Source of the DNA: Deltaproteobacteria bacterium | GTDB taxonomy: Bacteria > Desulfobacterota > Desulfobulbia > Desulfobulbales > Desulfobulbaceae | Direction of reading: 5' to 3' | DNA length: 12,335 nucleotides | NCBI GenBank assembly: GCA_013151365.1 | Contig: JAADIK010000136.1 | Span: forward strand, 1-12,335 | In this document: positions 1 to 6,142 of the stretch, piece by piece | How positions within the stretch are numbered: position 1 is the stretch's first letter | How the letters are laid out: the number at the start of each line of letters is the position of its first letter | Program-made: the position numbers and the translations under genes | The notes under the pieces: generated by a model | What the model was told of the DNA's origin: nothing | Seen by the model: the letters and a program-made list of their open reading frames with translations, nothing else | Database searches by the model: none

Positions 1-1
1 C

Positions 2-160
2 GTGGAGATACGGGGATTCGGCAGTTTTTCCGTACGAACCCGGAAACCGCGCAGTACCAAAAACCCTAAAACCGGCAAGATGATGAACATCCCGGCCCGC
101 AAGACCCTGCACTTTACCATGAGCAAATCTCTCAAGGAAGTCCTGATCGAAAAAGAATAG
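2..160 (+). CDS. HU/IHF-family nucleoid DNA-binding protein, C-terminal part
   Basis: This is the last 52 codons of a gene that begins before the window, read in the frame starting at base 2 and ending in TAG at 158-160. The peptide begins VEIRGFGSFSVRTRKPR, then has NPKTGKMMNIPARKTLHF and a closing helix, SLKEVLIEKE. The GFGSF turn, the NPKTG beta-arm tip and the IPAR..HF segment are the hallmarks of the HU/IHF fold. Such proteins dimerise, bend DNA by intercalating a proline at the arm tip and organise the nucleoid. The RGFGSF wording is closer to IHF than to typical HU, but the N-terminal half is missing, so IHF-alpha, IHF-beta and HU cannot be separated and no symbol is given. The gene ends 11 bases before a strong terminator. 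Identity as a family member is firm; the subfamily is not. Confidence 0.9.
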   Translation: MEIRGFGSFSVRTRKPRSTKNPKTGKMMNIPARKTLHFTMSKSLKEVLIEKE

Positions 161-171
161 GACCCCGGATT

Positions 172-214
172 AAAAAAAGCCGGTGAGTCGCATCCTGCGA
201 CCACCGGCTTTTTT
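172..214. terminator. Bidirectional rho-independent terminator between convergent genes
   Basis: GCCGGTG (179-185) pairs with CACCGGC (202-208). GTCGCA (187-192) pairs with TGCGAC (196-201) inside it, leaving a three-base loop and one bulged A. The GC stem is flanked by seven A on the left (172-178) and six T on the right (209-214), so a U-tract follows the hairpin whichever strand is transcribed. It lies just after the HU/IHF-family stop codon and about 50 bases beyond the stop codon of the convergent yciO-like gene, so it can end both transcripts. Confidence 0.93.
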
Positions 215-264
215 ATTTTCACCTGAATCCGTTACATTATCCGGCAGCCGGGCACCATTGGAAA

Positions 265-882
265 TCACAGGAAAATACTGCTATCTCCCTTGCCCTGTCG
301 CAGGACCTCCGGCCGGTCGCCGACCAGTGAAACCACGGTCGAGGGATCAGGATAGACCGGGCCGCCGTCGATAATCAAGTCGACCTGGTTACCGAAAAGT
401 TCATTGACGTCAAAGGCGTCCCGGGCAGGTTCGGATTCGTCCTCCGACATGGCGCTGGTGGTGAGGATTGGATTGCCGAGGCTCTCGATCAGGGCCAGGC
501 AGATCGGGTGATCCGGTACCCGGATGCCCACCGTTTTCTGCCGGGTGAGCATGATCCTGGGAACCAGCTTGGTGCCGGGCAAAACAAAGGTGTACGGCCC
601 GGGCAGGTTTTTATGCATCAGGCGGTAGGCCGTATTGCCGACATGACCGTACTGGCTGATATTTTTCAGACCGGAGCACATAAAGGTGAACGGCTTGTGC
701 TTCGGCCTTTTCTTTATCTGGTAGACCCGCTTAATCGCCTTTTGACTAAAAATATCACAGCCGAGACCGTACATGGTATCGGTGGGATAGCAGATCACGC
801 CTCCTCGCTGCAGGACGTCAACCACCTGGCTGATCAGACGCGGCTGGGGATTATGCGGATGAATTTCCAACAGGAGTGCCAT
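265..882 (-). CDS. yciO: YciO-like protein of the YrdC/Sua5 (threonylcarbamoyl-AMP synthase) family
   Basis: The predicted protein has 205 residues, almost the length of E. coli YciO. It matches that protein along its whole length as I recall it: an IHPHNPQPRLISQ opening, YPTDTMYGLGC (32-42), the KKRP segment (57-60) that aligns with the KxR nucleotide-binding motif, PGPYTFVLPGTK (94-105), VGIRVP (118-123) and a QVDLIIDGG segment (166-174). The YrdC fold binds ATP, bicarbonate and threonine; true TsaC/Sua5 makes the threonylcarbamoyl-AMP used for t6A37 in tRNA. Whether YciO proteins do this physiologically is unsettled. Here the SAN motif of TsaC reads SAM (143-145), as expected for the YciO branch. 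The ATG at 882 is chosen because it matches the family start and has a GGTGA just upstream; the open frame runs on to 978 without homology. The gene is convergent with the HU/IHF gene and divergent from guaB. Confidence 0.88.
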   Translation of the reverse strand: MALLLEIHPHNPQPRLISQVVDVLQRGGVICYPTDTMYGLGCDIFSQKAIKRVYQIKKRPKHKPFTFMCSGLKNISQYGHVGNTAYRLMHKNLPGPYTFVLPGTKLVPRIMLTRQKTVGIRVPDHPICLALIESLGNPILTTSAMSEDESEPARDAFDVNELFGNQVDLIIDGGPVYPDPSTVVSLVGDRPEVLRQGKGDSSIFL

Positions 883-1084
883 TGTATCACCATTTTTTTT
901 ACCGGAGGTTATGCCGGTTTTCGCTTGTACCTGAATAGTTATGAAAAATCCATATTTTTTTTCACGGCCCGGCAGCAACCGGCACCGGACGTTCAGGGGT
1001 TGGAATTCTCATTTACCATTTTCTTTTATGCCCCAACGTGCTACATTGCATCGTAATGGGGTGCGGGTAAACAAGTCGTTGGAA
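883..1084. other. Non-coding spacer between yciO and the guaB promoter
   Basis: I see no gene here. Open frames that cross it have no recognisable protein features. It contains a small inverted repeat, ACCGG (901-905) with CCGGT (914-918), just upstream of the yciO start. It also has a CTGAATAGTTAT motif (931-942) that resembles the ends of the repeat element at 5363-5473. An imperfect hairpin pairs CCCCA (1031-1035) with TGGGG (1057-1061) and adds ACG/CGT and TGC/GCA pairs inside. No convincing promoter for yciO was found on the minus strand. Confidence 0.5.
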
Positions 1085-1112
1085 TTGAAAACGATGACGC
1101 ATTTTTTATACC
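1085..1112 (+). promoter_or_regulatory. Candidate sigma70-type promoter for guaB
   Basis: TTGAAA (1085-1090; five of six matches to TTGACA) is followed, after 16 bases, by TATACC (1107-1112; four of six matches to TATAAT). Transcription would start near 1119, giving a leader of about 235 bases. This is the best -35/-10 pair in the spacer, but the -10 lacks the conserved final T, so confidence is moderate. Confidence 0.4.
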
Positions 1113-1118
1113 TCCCAA

Positions 1119-1354
1119 AAAAACATGGTAAGGGTCCGCTCAAAAACGACTTCACATCTTCGCCGCCCGGCGCCAACTCTGCGAACTTATTTTTTGAGCA
1201 TAACGTCGGGACCGGCCAAAAAGACCACTTCCGGATGGACGCTAACCAGCATGACGGGACCAGGTTTTAGACCGCAGACACAACGAACAATGAAAATCTC
1301 CACGGACACCGAGCTTCGTCCGGGACGATTTTCATATCAAGCAAGGAGGGATGC
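1119..1354 (+). promoter_or_regulatory. Structured 5' leader of guaB, class unknown
   Basis: Two strong foldable blocks lie between the presumed transcription start and guaB. In the first, GGTCC (1133-1137) plus GCTCAAAAA (1138-1146) pair with TTTTTGAGC (1191-1199) and GGACC (1209-1213). The result is a 14-bp helix with a nine-base bulge, and an inner GC-rich hairpin around 1161-1172. In the second, ATGAAAATC (1290-1298) pairs perfectly with GATTTTCAT (1327-1335), and CGGAC (1303-1307) pairs with GTCCG (1318-1322) inside it. The Shine-Dalgarno AAGGAGG (1343-1349) begins seven bases after this hairpin. I recognise no purine, PRPP, ZTP or guanidine riboswitch core. A role in controlling guaB is inference from position. 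Confidence 0.5.
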
Positions 1355-2821
1355 ATGTTCTCCCAGGACATACCCGCGGCATATACTTTCGACGACGTCC
1401 TTCTGATTCCTGCGGCCTCGGAGGCATTGCCTTCCGAGGTCTCCCTGGCAACCAGGCTGACGGATACGATACTCCTGAACGCCCCCCTGATCAGCGCCGC
1501 AATGGACACGGTTACTGAACACCGGACGGCCATCGCCATGGCCAGGGAAGGCGGGATCGGCATAATCCACAAAAACATGAGCACCAAGAGCCAGGCCAAG
1601 GAGGTCGAGCGGGTCAAAAAATCGGAATCAGGCATGATCATCGACCCGATAACCGTCACCGCCCACCAGAGCGTCGCCGAGGTGCAGTCGATCATGGCCG
1701 GCTACCAGATTTCGGGCCTGCCGGTCCTGGATGGTGAAAAACTGGTCGGCATCGTCACCAACCGCGACCTGCGTTTTGTCTCCGACGACAGCCTGAGAGT
1801 GGCCGATGTCATGACCAGCAAAAACCTGGTCACCGCTCCGGTGGGAATCGACCTGGAGCACTCCAAGGCCCTCCTGCACGAACACCGGATCGAGAAACTG
1901 CTGGTGGTGGATGATGAAGGCAAACTCAAGGGCCTGATCACCATCAAGGATATTGAAAAGATCAAAAAATATCCCAATTCCGCCAAGGATGCCATGGGAC
2001 GGCTGCTGGCCGGGGCGGCGATCGGCGTCAGCGCCGACATGCTCGAACGCGCCGAGACCCTGGTCAAGGCCGGAGTCGACGTCGTGGTCCTGGACTCGGC
2101 CCACGGCCATTCCGTCGGGGTCGTACGGGCGGTGAGCGAGGTGAAGGCGGCCTGGCCCGATCTGCCGGTAATTGCCGGCAATGTGGCCACGGCCGAGGGG
2201 ACCAGGGACCTGATCAAGGCCGGCGCCAACGCGGTCAAGGTCGGGGTCGGCCCCGGCTCCATCTGTACGACCCGCATTGTCGCCGGCGTCGGGGTACCGC
2301 AGCTCACCGCCTTGAATGACTGTGCGGAAGAAGCCGGGAAAAAAGGAATCCCCATCATTGCCGACGGCGGGATCAAATTTTCCGGCGATATCTGCAAGGC
2401 CATCGGTATCGGCGCCGACACGGTCATGGTCGGCTCTCTCTTTGCCGGCACCGACGAGGCACCGGGAGAAACCTTTCTGTTCCAGGGCCGCAAATACAAA
2501 GGCTACCGGGGGATGGGGTCGCTGGGGGCCATGAAAAAGGGCAGCCGGGACCGTTATTTCCAGGAAAACTCGGGCTCGTCGAAACTGGTGCCGGAAGGCA
2601 TCGAAGGCAAGGTGCCCTACCGGGGGACCCTGGCCGAAATGATCTATCAGCTCCTGGGCGGCCTGCGTTCCGGCATGGGCTATGTCGGCGCTACAACCAT
2701 ACCGGAGCTGCACAAGCGGGCCCGCTTTGTCCGCATCTCGCCGGCCGGCCTGCGCGAATCACACGTTCATGATGTCATCATTACCCGTGAGGCGCCGAAT
2801 TACCGCACTGAAGGCCTGTAA
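1355..2821 (+). CDS. guaB: Inosine-5'-monophosphate dehydrogenase
   Basis: GuaB oxidises IMP to XMP with NAD+ in the cytoplasm, the committed and usually rate-limiting step to guanine nucleotides. The 488-residue length is standard. Residues 1-90 and 205-488 form the TIM-barrel catalytic domain, and two CBS domains (about 93-205) are inserted between them; they often bind adenine or guanine nucleotides. The active-site loop GVGPGSICTTR (297-307) carries the catalytic Cys304. IADGGIKFSGD (335-345) binds the phosphate, YRGMGSLGAM (384-393) follows it, and the mobile flap contains Arg400-Tyr401. The ATG at 1355 has an ideal AAGGAGG at 1343-1349; another ATG at 1351 is out of frame and too close to it. 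The gene is followed by guaA 161 bases later, so the pair covers IMP to GMP. It is preceded by the structured leader described separately. I see no abnormal residue. Confidence 0.98.
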   Translation: MFSQDIPAAYTFDDVLLIPAASEALPSEVSLATRLTDTILLNAPLISAAMDTVTEHRTAIAMAREGGIGIIHKNMSTKSQAKEVERVKKSESGMIIDPITVTAHQSVAEVQSIMAGYQISGLPVLDGEKLVGIVTNRDLRFVSDDSLRVADVMTSKNLVTAPVGIDLEHSKALLHEHRIEKLLVVDDEGKLKGLITIKDIEKIKKYPNSAKDAMGRLLAGAAIGVSADMLERAETLVKAGVDVVVLDSAHGHSVGVVRAVSEVKAAWPDLPVIAGNVATAEGTRDLIKAGANAVKVGVGPGSICTTRIVAGVGVPQLTALNDCAEEAGKKGIPIIADGGIKFSGDICKAIGIGADTVMVGSLFAGTDEAPGETFLFQGRKYKGYRGMGSLGAMKKGSRDRYFQENSGSSKLVPEGIEGKVPYRGTLAEMIYQLLGGLRSGMGYVGATTIPELHKRARFVRISPAGLRESHVHDVIITREAPNYRTEGL

Positions 2822-2845
2822 AATCGTACCTGGGCACTCCCTTGT

Positions 2846-2872
2846 CCCGGAGTCTCGCCAACTCGCTTACCT
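2846..2872. repeat. Dispersed intergenic repeat, copy 1
   Basis: CCCGGAGTCTCGC (2846-2858), eight variable bases, then TTACCT (2867-2872), in the guaB-guaA spacer. The same 13-base block and TTACCT recur at 5951-5976, and a diverged version (AGACTCG, then GCTTACC) lies at 5424-5444 inside the long palindrome. Downstream here are further small inverted repeats, including CTGAC (2897-2901) with GTCAG (2905-2909). Confidence 0.5.
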
Positions 2873-2939
2873 TTCGCGACCAGGCCGCCCGGCCGGCTGA
2901 CCGGGTCAGATTCGGTAAAAAATCAAAATTATCAACTCC

Positions 2940-2961
2940 TGCCTGAACAGGCACATAAAAT
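2940..2961 (+). promoter_or_regulatory. Palindrome and -10-like hexamer upstream of guaA
   Basis: TGCCTG (2940-2945), AA, CAGGCA (2948-2953) is a perfect 14-base inverted repeat. TAAAAT (2956-2961), a good -10 match, follows three bases later. No clear -35 is present at the usual distance. The arrangement could be an operator beside an activator-dependent promoter, or only a short RNA hairpin in a guaB-guaA transcript. Confidence 0.25.
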
Positions 2962-2982
2962 CAAACATTCAAAATATTGATC

Positions 2983-4533
2983 ATGGCTACGCACAACGAA
3001 AAAATCATTATCCTTGACTTCGGCTCCCAGACCACCCAGCTCATTGCCCGCCGCGTCCGGGAGCAGAAGGTATACAGCGAGATCCACCCCTACACCCTTG
3101 AGCTTGACCGGCTCCGGGAGATGAAGCCGTCCGGCATCATCCTCTCCGGCGGCCCGGCCAGTGTCTATGACGAGGACGCCCCCATCAGCGATGTCGGCAT
3201 CTTCGACCTGGGCATCCCGGTCCTCGGTATCTGTTACGGAGCCCAGCTCATGATGCAGCAATTGGGCGGACTGGTGGAAAAGGCGGAAAAACGGGAATTC
3301 GGCAAGGCGGAACTCCTGATCGAACAGCCCGGCGGCATCTTCGCCGGCATGGATGCCGCCCCTGCCCGCTACCAGGTATGGATGAGTCACGGCGACCGCG
3401 TTAAAAAGGCCGCCCCCGGTTTTGAGATCACGGCCAGCAGCGCTCATTCACCCATGGCCGCCCTGCGCCATCAGGATAAACCCTTTGTCGCCGTGCAGTT
3501 CCATCCCGAAGTGGTCCACACCCCGATCGGCGCCGATATACTGAGAAACTTCATCTTCGATCTCTGCGGCTGCCATCCCACCTGGACCATGCGCTCCTTT
3601 ATCGAGTCGACGGTGGAACAGGTACGAAACAAGGTGAACGGCGGCAAGGTGATCTGCGCCCTGTCCGGCGGGGTTGACTCCTCGGTGACCGCGGCCCTGG
3701 TTCACCGGGCGGTCGGCGATCAGTTGACCTGCATTTATGTCAATAACGGCCTCATGCGGACCGGCGAAACGGAAAGCGTGCTCCGTTTTTTCCGGAAAAA
3801 ATCCGACCTGCACGTCATCGATGTGGATGCCGTGTCCTTCTTTCTTGATGAACTGAAGGGGGTGGTCGATCCGGAGGAAAAACGCAAGCGCATCGGCCTG
3901 GGTTTTATCAAAATTTTCGAGGAGGAGGCCCGTAAGCTGGGCGACGTGAAATACCTGGCCCAGGGCACACTTTACCCGGATGTTATCGAATCCGTCGTCT
4001 TTCGCGGCAAGGCCCCCATCAAATCGCATCACAATGTCGGCGGCCTGCCCGAACGAATGCGCCTTGATCTCATCGAACCGCTGCGCGAACTGTTCAAGGA
4101 CGAGGTTCGCGAACTGGGGCAGGAGCTGGGGCTGCCCGAAGAGGCCGTCATGCGCCAACCCTTCCCCGGTCCGGGACTGGGTATCAGGATCATGGGCGAG
4201 GTGACCGGCGAACGGCTCCATATCATCCGCCAGGCCGACGTGATCGTCCTGGAAGAGATGAAAAAATCCGGCTGGTATCACAAGGTGTGGCAGTCCTTTG
4301 CCGTCCTGCTCCCCATCCAGACCGTCGGGGTCATGGGCGACAGCCGTACCTACGAACACGTGATCGCGATCCGCTCCGTGGACAGCCGGGATGCCATGAC
4401 CGCCGACTGGTCCCGGCTGCCGTATGACCTGCTGGGCCGGATCTCCAACCGGATCATCAACGAGGTTCGCGGCGTCAACCGGGTCGTGTTGGATATCTCC
4501 TCCAAGCCGCCGAGTACGATCGAGTGGGAATAA
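2983..4533 (+). CDS. guaA: GMP synthase (glutamine-hydrolysing)
   Basis: GuaA aminates XMP to GMP using ATP and ammonia released from glutamine. The 516-residue protein has the usual three parts. The class I glutamine amidotransferase domain (1-195) has nucleophile Cys84 in GICYGAQ and His174/Glu176 in QFHPEVVH. The ATP pyrophosphatase domain has the PP-loop SGGVDSS (228-234). The C-terminal dimerisation domain contains QPFPGPGLGIRI and ends KPPSTIEWE, as in E. coli GuaA. The ATG at 2983 gives the family-typical start (MATHNEKIIILDFGSQ); an in-frame TTG at 2977 would add only two residues. No Shine-Dalgarno is obvious before it, which is unusual for so strongly expected a gene. It follows guaB by 161 bases that contain a dispersed repeat and a palindrome, so co-transcription is likely but not certain. 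Confidence 0.98.
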   Translation: MATHNEKIIILDFGSQTTQLIARRVREQKVYSEIHPYTLELDRLREMKPSGIILSGGPASVYDEDAPISDVGIFDLGIPVLGICYGAQLMMQQLGGLVEKAEKREFGKAELLIEQPGGIFAGMDAAPARYQVWMSHGDRVKKAAPGFEITASSAHSPMAALRHQDKPFVAVQFHPEVVHTPIGADILRNFIFDLCGCHPTWTMRSFIESTVEQVRNKVNGGKVICALSGGVDSSVTAALVHRAVGDQLTCIYVNNGLMRTGETESVLRFFRKKSDLHVIDVDAVSFFLDELKGVVDPEEKRKRIGLGFIKIFEEEARKLGDVKYLAQGTLYPDVIESVVFRGKAPIKSHHNVGGLPERMRLDLIEPLRELFKDEVRELGQELGLPEEAVMRQPFPGPGLGIRIMGEVTGERLHIIRQADVIVLEEMKKSGWYHKVWQSFAVLLPIQTVGVMGDSRTYEHVIAIRSVDSRDAMTADWSRLPYDLLGRISNRIINEVRGVNRVVLDISSKPPSTIEWE

Positions 4534-4549
4534 ACCTCAAGTTCTCAGG

Positions 4550-4571
4550 GACCATTTGACCATTGACCATT
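4550..4571. repeat. Three short tandem copies of GACCATT
   Basis: GACCATT occurs at 4550-4556, 4558-4564 and 4565-4571, just after guaA and 19 bases before the NYN-gene start. One extra T separates the first two copies. It is too short to assign a function; it could be slippage-generated or a set of binding sites. Confidence 0.5.
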
Positions 4572-4590
4572 GCGAACGGATAAAGGATTC

Positions 4591-5367
4591 ATGCTCAAAA
4601 CAGCCATTTACGTTGACGCCGAAAACATAAAAAGGAGCGGCGGCTACGGCATGCGTTACGACGTGCTGGTGGACCTTGCCAATACGGAGGACTCGGTGCT
4701 GCTGCGGGCCAACTGCTACCTGGCGGAAGACCGGGAGCGTACGGCCAAGGACCCGGAATACCGGCAGAAAGTCTACTCCTACCACAATATCCTCAGGCTA
4801 TGCGGCTTTAAAATCATCAAAAAATATGTCCGCCGCTATCAGGACGAAGACGGCAACATCACCACCAAGGCCAATGCCGATATGGACCTGGCCATCGATG
4901 CCCTGCTCCAGTCCCGCAACCTGGACCGCATCATTCTGCTCTCCGGTGACGGCGACTTCATCCGCCTGGTCATCGCCCTGCAGAACGTGGGCTGCCGGGT
5001 GGAGATAATCGGTTTTCACAACGTCAGCCTTGAACTCAAGGAGGTCGCGGACTCCTACCTGTCCGGCTTTCTCATCCCCGGGCTGCTGCCCATTCACAGC
5101 AACGGTCTCAACGACGACGATGGCTGGCATCGCGGCAGTGTGGCGAACTATAACCAGGGCCGCGGTTTCGGTTTTTTCCGCTACTACCGGATGGAAAAAG
5201 GCCGGCTGCTGGGCGATACCGTTTTTTTCCACCGCTCCAACTCCGCCCCGGATTCGGACCACTATTTCCAGGATACCTCCCGGATCTTCGAATTTCGTAT
5301 CGTGGAGAATCCTGCCAACGACAACCGTTCCGAGGCCAGAGACATCCGCCTCCTCAAAGAAATGTAA
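4591..5367 (+). CDS. NYN-domain (PIN-like) RNase-type protein with C-terminal cold-shock-like domain
   Basis: The protein has 258 residues. Residues 3-165 form an NYN/LabA-like domain of the PIN superfamily: IYVDAEN (6-12), KANADMDLAIDALL (93-106) and LLSGDGDF (116-123) place acidic residues Asp9, Asp97, Asp99, Asp120 and Asp122 where the family builds a metal-dependent nuclease site. Residues 182-217 read GSVANYNQGRGFGFFR, then DTVFFHRS; this is the RNP1/RNP2-like pattern of a cold-shock (OB-fold) domain. The pair suggests a cytoplasmic RNA-binding endoribonuclease, although activity has been shown for only some family members. No membrane segment is visible. The ATG at 4591 has AAGGA at 4583-4587; a TTG at 4570 is possible but less likely. 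It follows guaA by 57 bases. The TAA stop lies inside the left arm of the palindromic element that follows, so the native C-terminus may have been changed by an insertion. Confidence 0.87.
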   Translation: MLKTAIYVDAENIKRSGGYGMRYDVLVDLANTEDSVLLRANCYLAEDRERTAKDPEYRQKVYSYHNILRLCGFKIIKKYVRRYQDEDGNITTKANADMDLAIDALLQSRNLDRIILLSGDGDFIRLVIALQNVGCRVEIIGFHNVSLELKEVADSYLSGFLIPGLLPIHSNGLNDDDGWHRGSVANYNQGRGFGFFRYYRMEKGRLLGDTVFFHRSNSAPDSDHYFQDTSRIFEFRIVENPANDNRSEARDIRLLKEM

Positions 5368-5473
5368 CAGTTCAGCTGCACTCCATCTTCGGGAGATCAG
5401 GCCGCCTCACATAGTCACACTATAGACTCGTTGGCCTGCTTACCCGAATATGAAGCACAGCTGAACTGTTACA
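5363..5473. repeat. 111-bp palindromic element with 16-bp inverted ends (MITE- or REP-like)
   Basis: TGTAACAGTTCAGCTG (5363-5378) is perfectly repeated in inverse orientation at 5458-5473. Moving inward, CAT (5384-5386) pairs with ATG (5450-5452), TTCGGG (5388-5393) with CCCGAA (5443-5448), CAGGCC (5398-5403) with GGCCTG (5433-5438) and ATAGT (5411-5415) with ACTAT (5419-5423), around a CAC loop. The whole segment can fold into one long imperfect hairpin. It encodes nothing and shows no obvious target-site duplication. No T-tract follows, so it is not a classical terminator. It overlaps the last codons of the NYN gene and provides its TAA stop (5365-5367). Mobility is inferred from shape only. 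Confidence 0.8.
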
Positions 5474-5513
5474 CTGATCAATCCGTCTACGGGCGGAAAC
5501 GATGACTTATTGG

Positions 5514-5542
5514 TTGACTCCGGCCAGATCCTGTTCTACTTT
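5514..5542 (+). promoter_or_regulatory. Candidate promoter for the CBM48 gene
   Basis: TTGACT (5514-5519; five of six matches) and TACTTT (5537-5542; three of six, keeping the important TA and final T) are separated by 17 bases. Transcription would begin near 5549, about 50 bases before the ATG at 5600. It lies just downstream of the palindromic element, which would separate this gene from the guaA-NYN transcript. Confidence 0.45.
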
Positions 5543-5599
5543 TACAGGTGAAATCAGCATACAATCAACGTACAGCTCAAATTCCGGAAGGTGTATCCC

Positions 5600-5896
5600 A
5601 TGCTGCTAAAAAAACAGTCAAAAACCGGCAGGTCCTGTCGCGTCACCTTTAAGTACCCCAATACCGAAAACGCCGAGTCGGCGGTACTTGCCGGTGATTT
5701 TAATGACTGGTCGCTGGAAGACCGGCCCATGAAACGGCTCAAAGACGGTAGTTTTTCCAAAACCATCTCCCTGGAAAGCGGCCGGCCTTACCGCTTCCGT
5801 TACGTGCTTGACGGTAATATCTGGGTCAACGATCCGGCGGCCGACCGCTATGAACCTAATGAGTTCGGCGAAGAAAACTCCGTGGTGGACATCTAG
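5600..5896 (+). CDS. Stand-alone CBM48 (AMPK-type glycogen-binding) domain protein
   Basis: The 98-residue protein is essentially one CBM48/isoamylase N-terminal-like beta-sandwich: VTFKYPNTENAESAVLAGDF (15-34), then NDW with Trp37, MKRLKDGSF (44-52), PYRFRYVLDG (63-72), W75 and NDPAADRY (77-84), ending in GEENSVVDI. Trp37, Trp75 and the Arg/Tyr positions match the glycogen-contacting surface known in AMPK beta and starch-branching enzymes. No catalytic domain is attached, unlike most CBM48 modules. Such small proteins occur singly in several anaerobic lineages; a role in sensing or anchoring to glycogen-like polymers is inference. GGAAGG (5585-5590) favours the ATG at 5600 over an in-frame GTG at 5591. 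Palindromic repeats flank the gene on both sides. Confidence 0.85.
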   Translation: MLLKKQSKTGRSCRVTFKYPNTENAESAVLAGDFNDWSLEDRPMKRLKDGSFSKTISLESGRPYRFRYVLDGNIWVNDPAADRYEPNEFGEENSVVDI

Positions 5897-5950
5897 CTGC
5901 TACCCCTCGGAAAAAGATCTTTTTGCCAGCTCTCCCGGAGCCTATGTCTA

Positions 5951-5976
5951 CCCGGAGTCTCGCGGTTCGTTTACCT
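5951..5976. repeat. Dispersed intergenic repeat, copy 2
   Basis: CCCGGAGTCTCGC (5951-5963), seven bases, then TTACCT (5971-5976). It is identical to copy 1 (2846-2872) over the 13-base block and TTACCT. A further CCCGGAG lies at 5934-5940. The surrounding 246-base space (5897-6142) holds no gene; it also has the perfect 14-base palindrome AAAAAGATCTTTTT (5911-5924) just after the CBM48 gene. Confidence 0.5.
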
Positions 5977-6142
5977 CGGGAACCGGCCAATCCCGTCCCC
6001 TGCCTCCGGCTCCAGCTTCGGGGTCGAAACCGAAACGCTCCAGCCGGCTGGGCATTCCATGCCTGAAAAAAATCTTGCGACGAAGAACACAACGTGGTAG
6101 TGGTGTAATTTGAGCTAAATAGTTTCTTTTTTTAGGGTAGAG

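Noticed and set aside
965..1010. Pieces resembling a SAM-I (S-box) riboswitch: CCCGGCAGCAACCGGC followed by GGTTGGAATTC
   Set aside because: The GATGA stretch, the kink-turn and a closing P1 helix are missing, and the downstream gene is guaB, not a methionine or SAM gene. Resemblance is limited to short GC-rich strings.
508..1056. 182-codon open frame on the plus strand, opposite yciO
   Set aside because: It mirrors the minus-strand yciO gene for most of its length, has no recognisable domain and no good ribosome-binding site. The minus-strand protein matches a known family along its full length.
941..1406. Two short plus-strand open frames in the yciO-guaB spacer
   Set aside because: They have low-complexity, basic peptides without family features. 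They run through strong inverted repeats better explained as leader RNA, and the second overlaps the guaB start out of frame.
1628..2713. 361-codon open frame antisense to guaB
   Set aside because: Long antisense frames are expected in GC-rich coding DNA. Composition (rich in Gly, Asp, His, Arg) is that of a shadow frame, and guaB is unmistakable.
3448..4359. 303-codon open frame antisense to guaA
   Set aside because: Shadow of guaA for the same reasons; no domain or start signal.
5911..5924. Perfect palindrome AAAAAGATCTTTTT after the CBM48 gene as a terminator
   Set aside because: The stem would be five A-T pairs around a GATC loop, too weak for intrinsic termination; chance in an AT-rich patch is likely.
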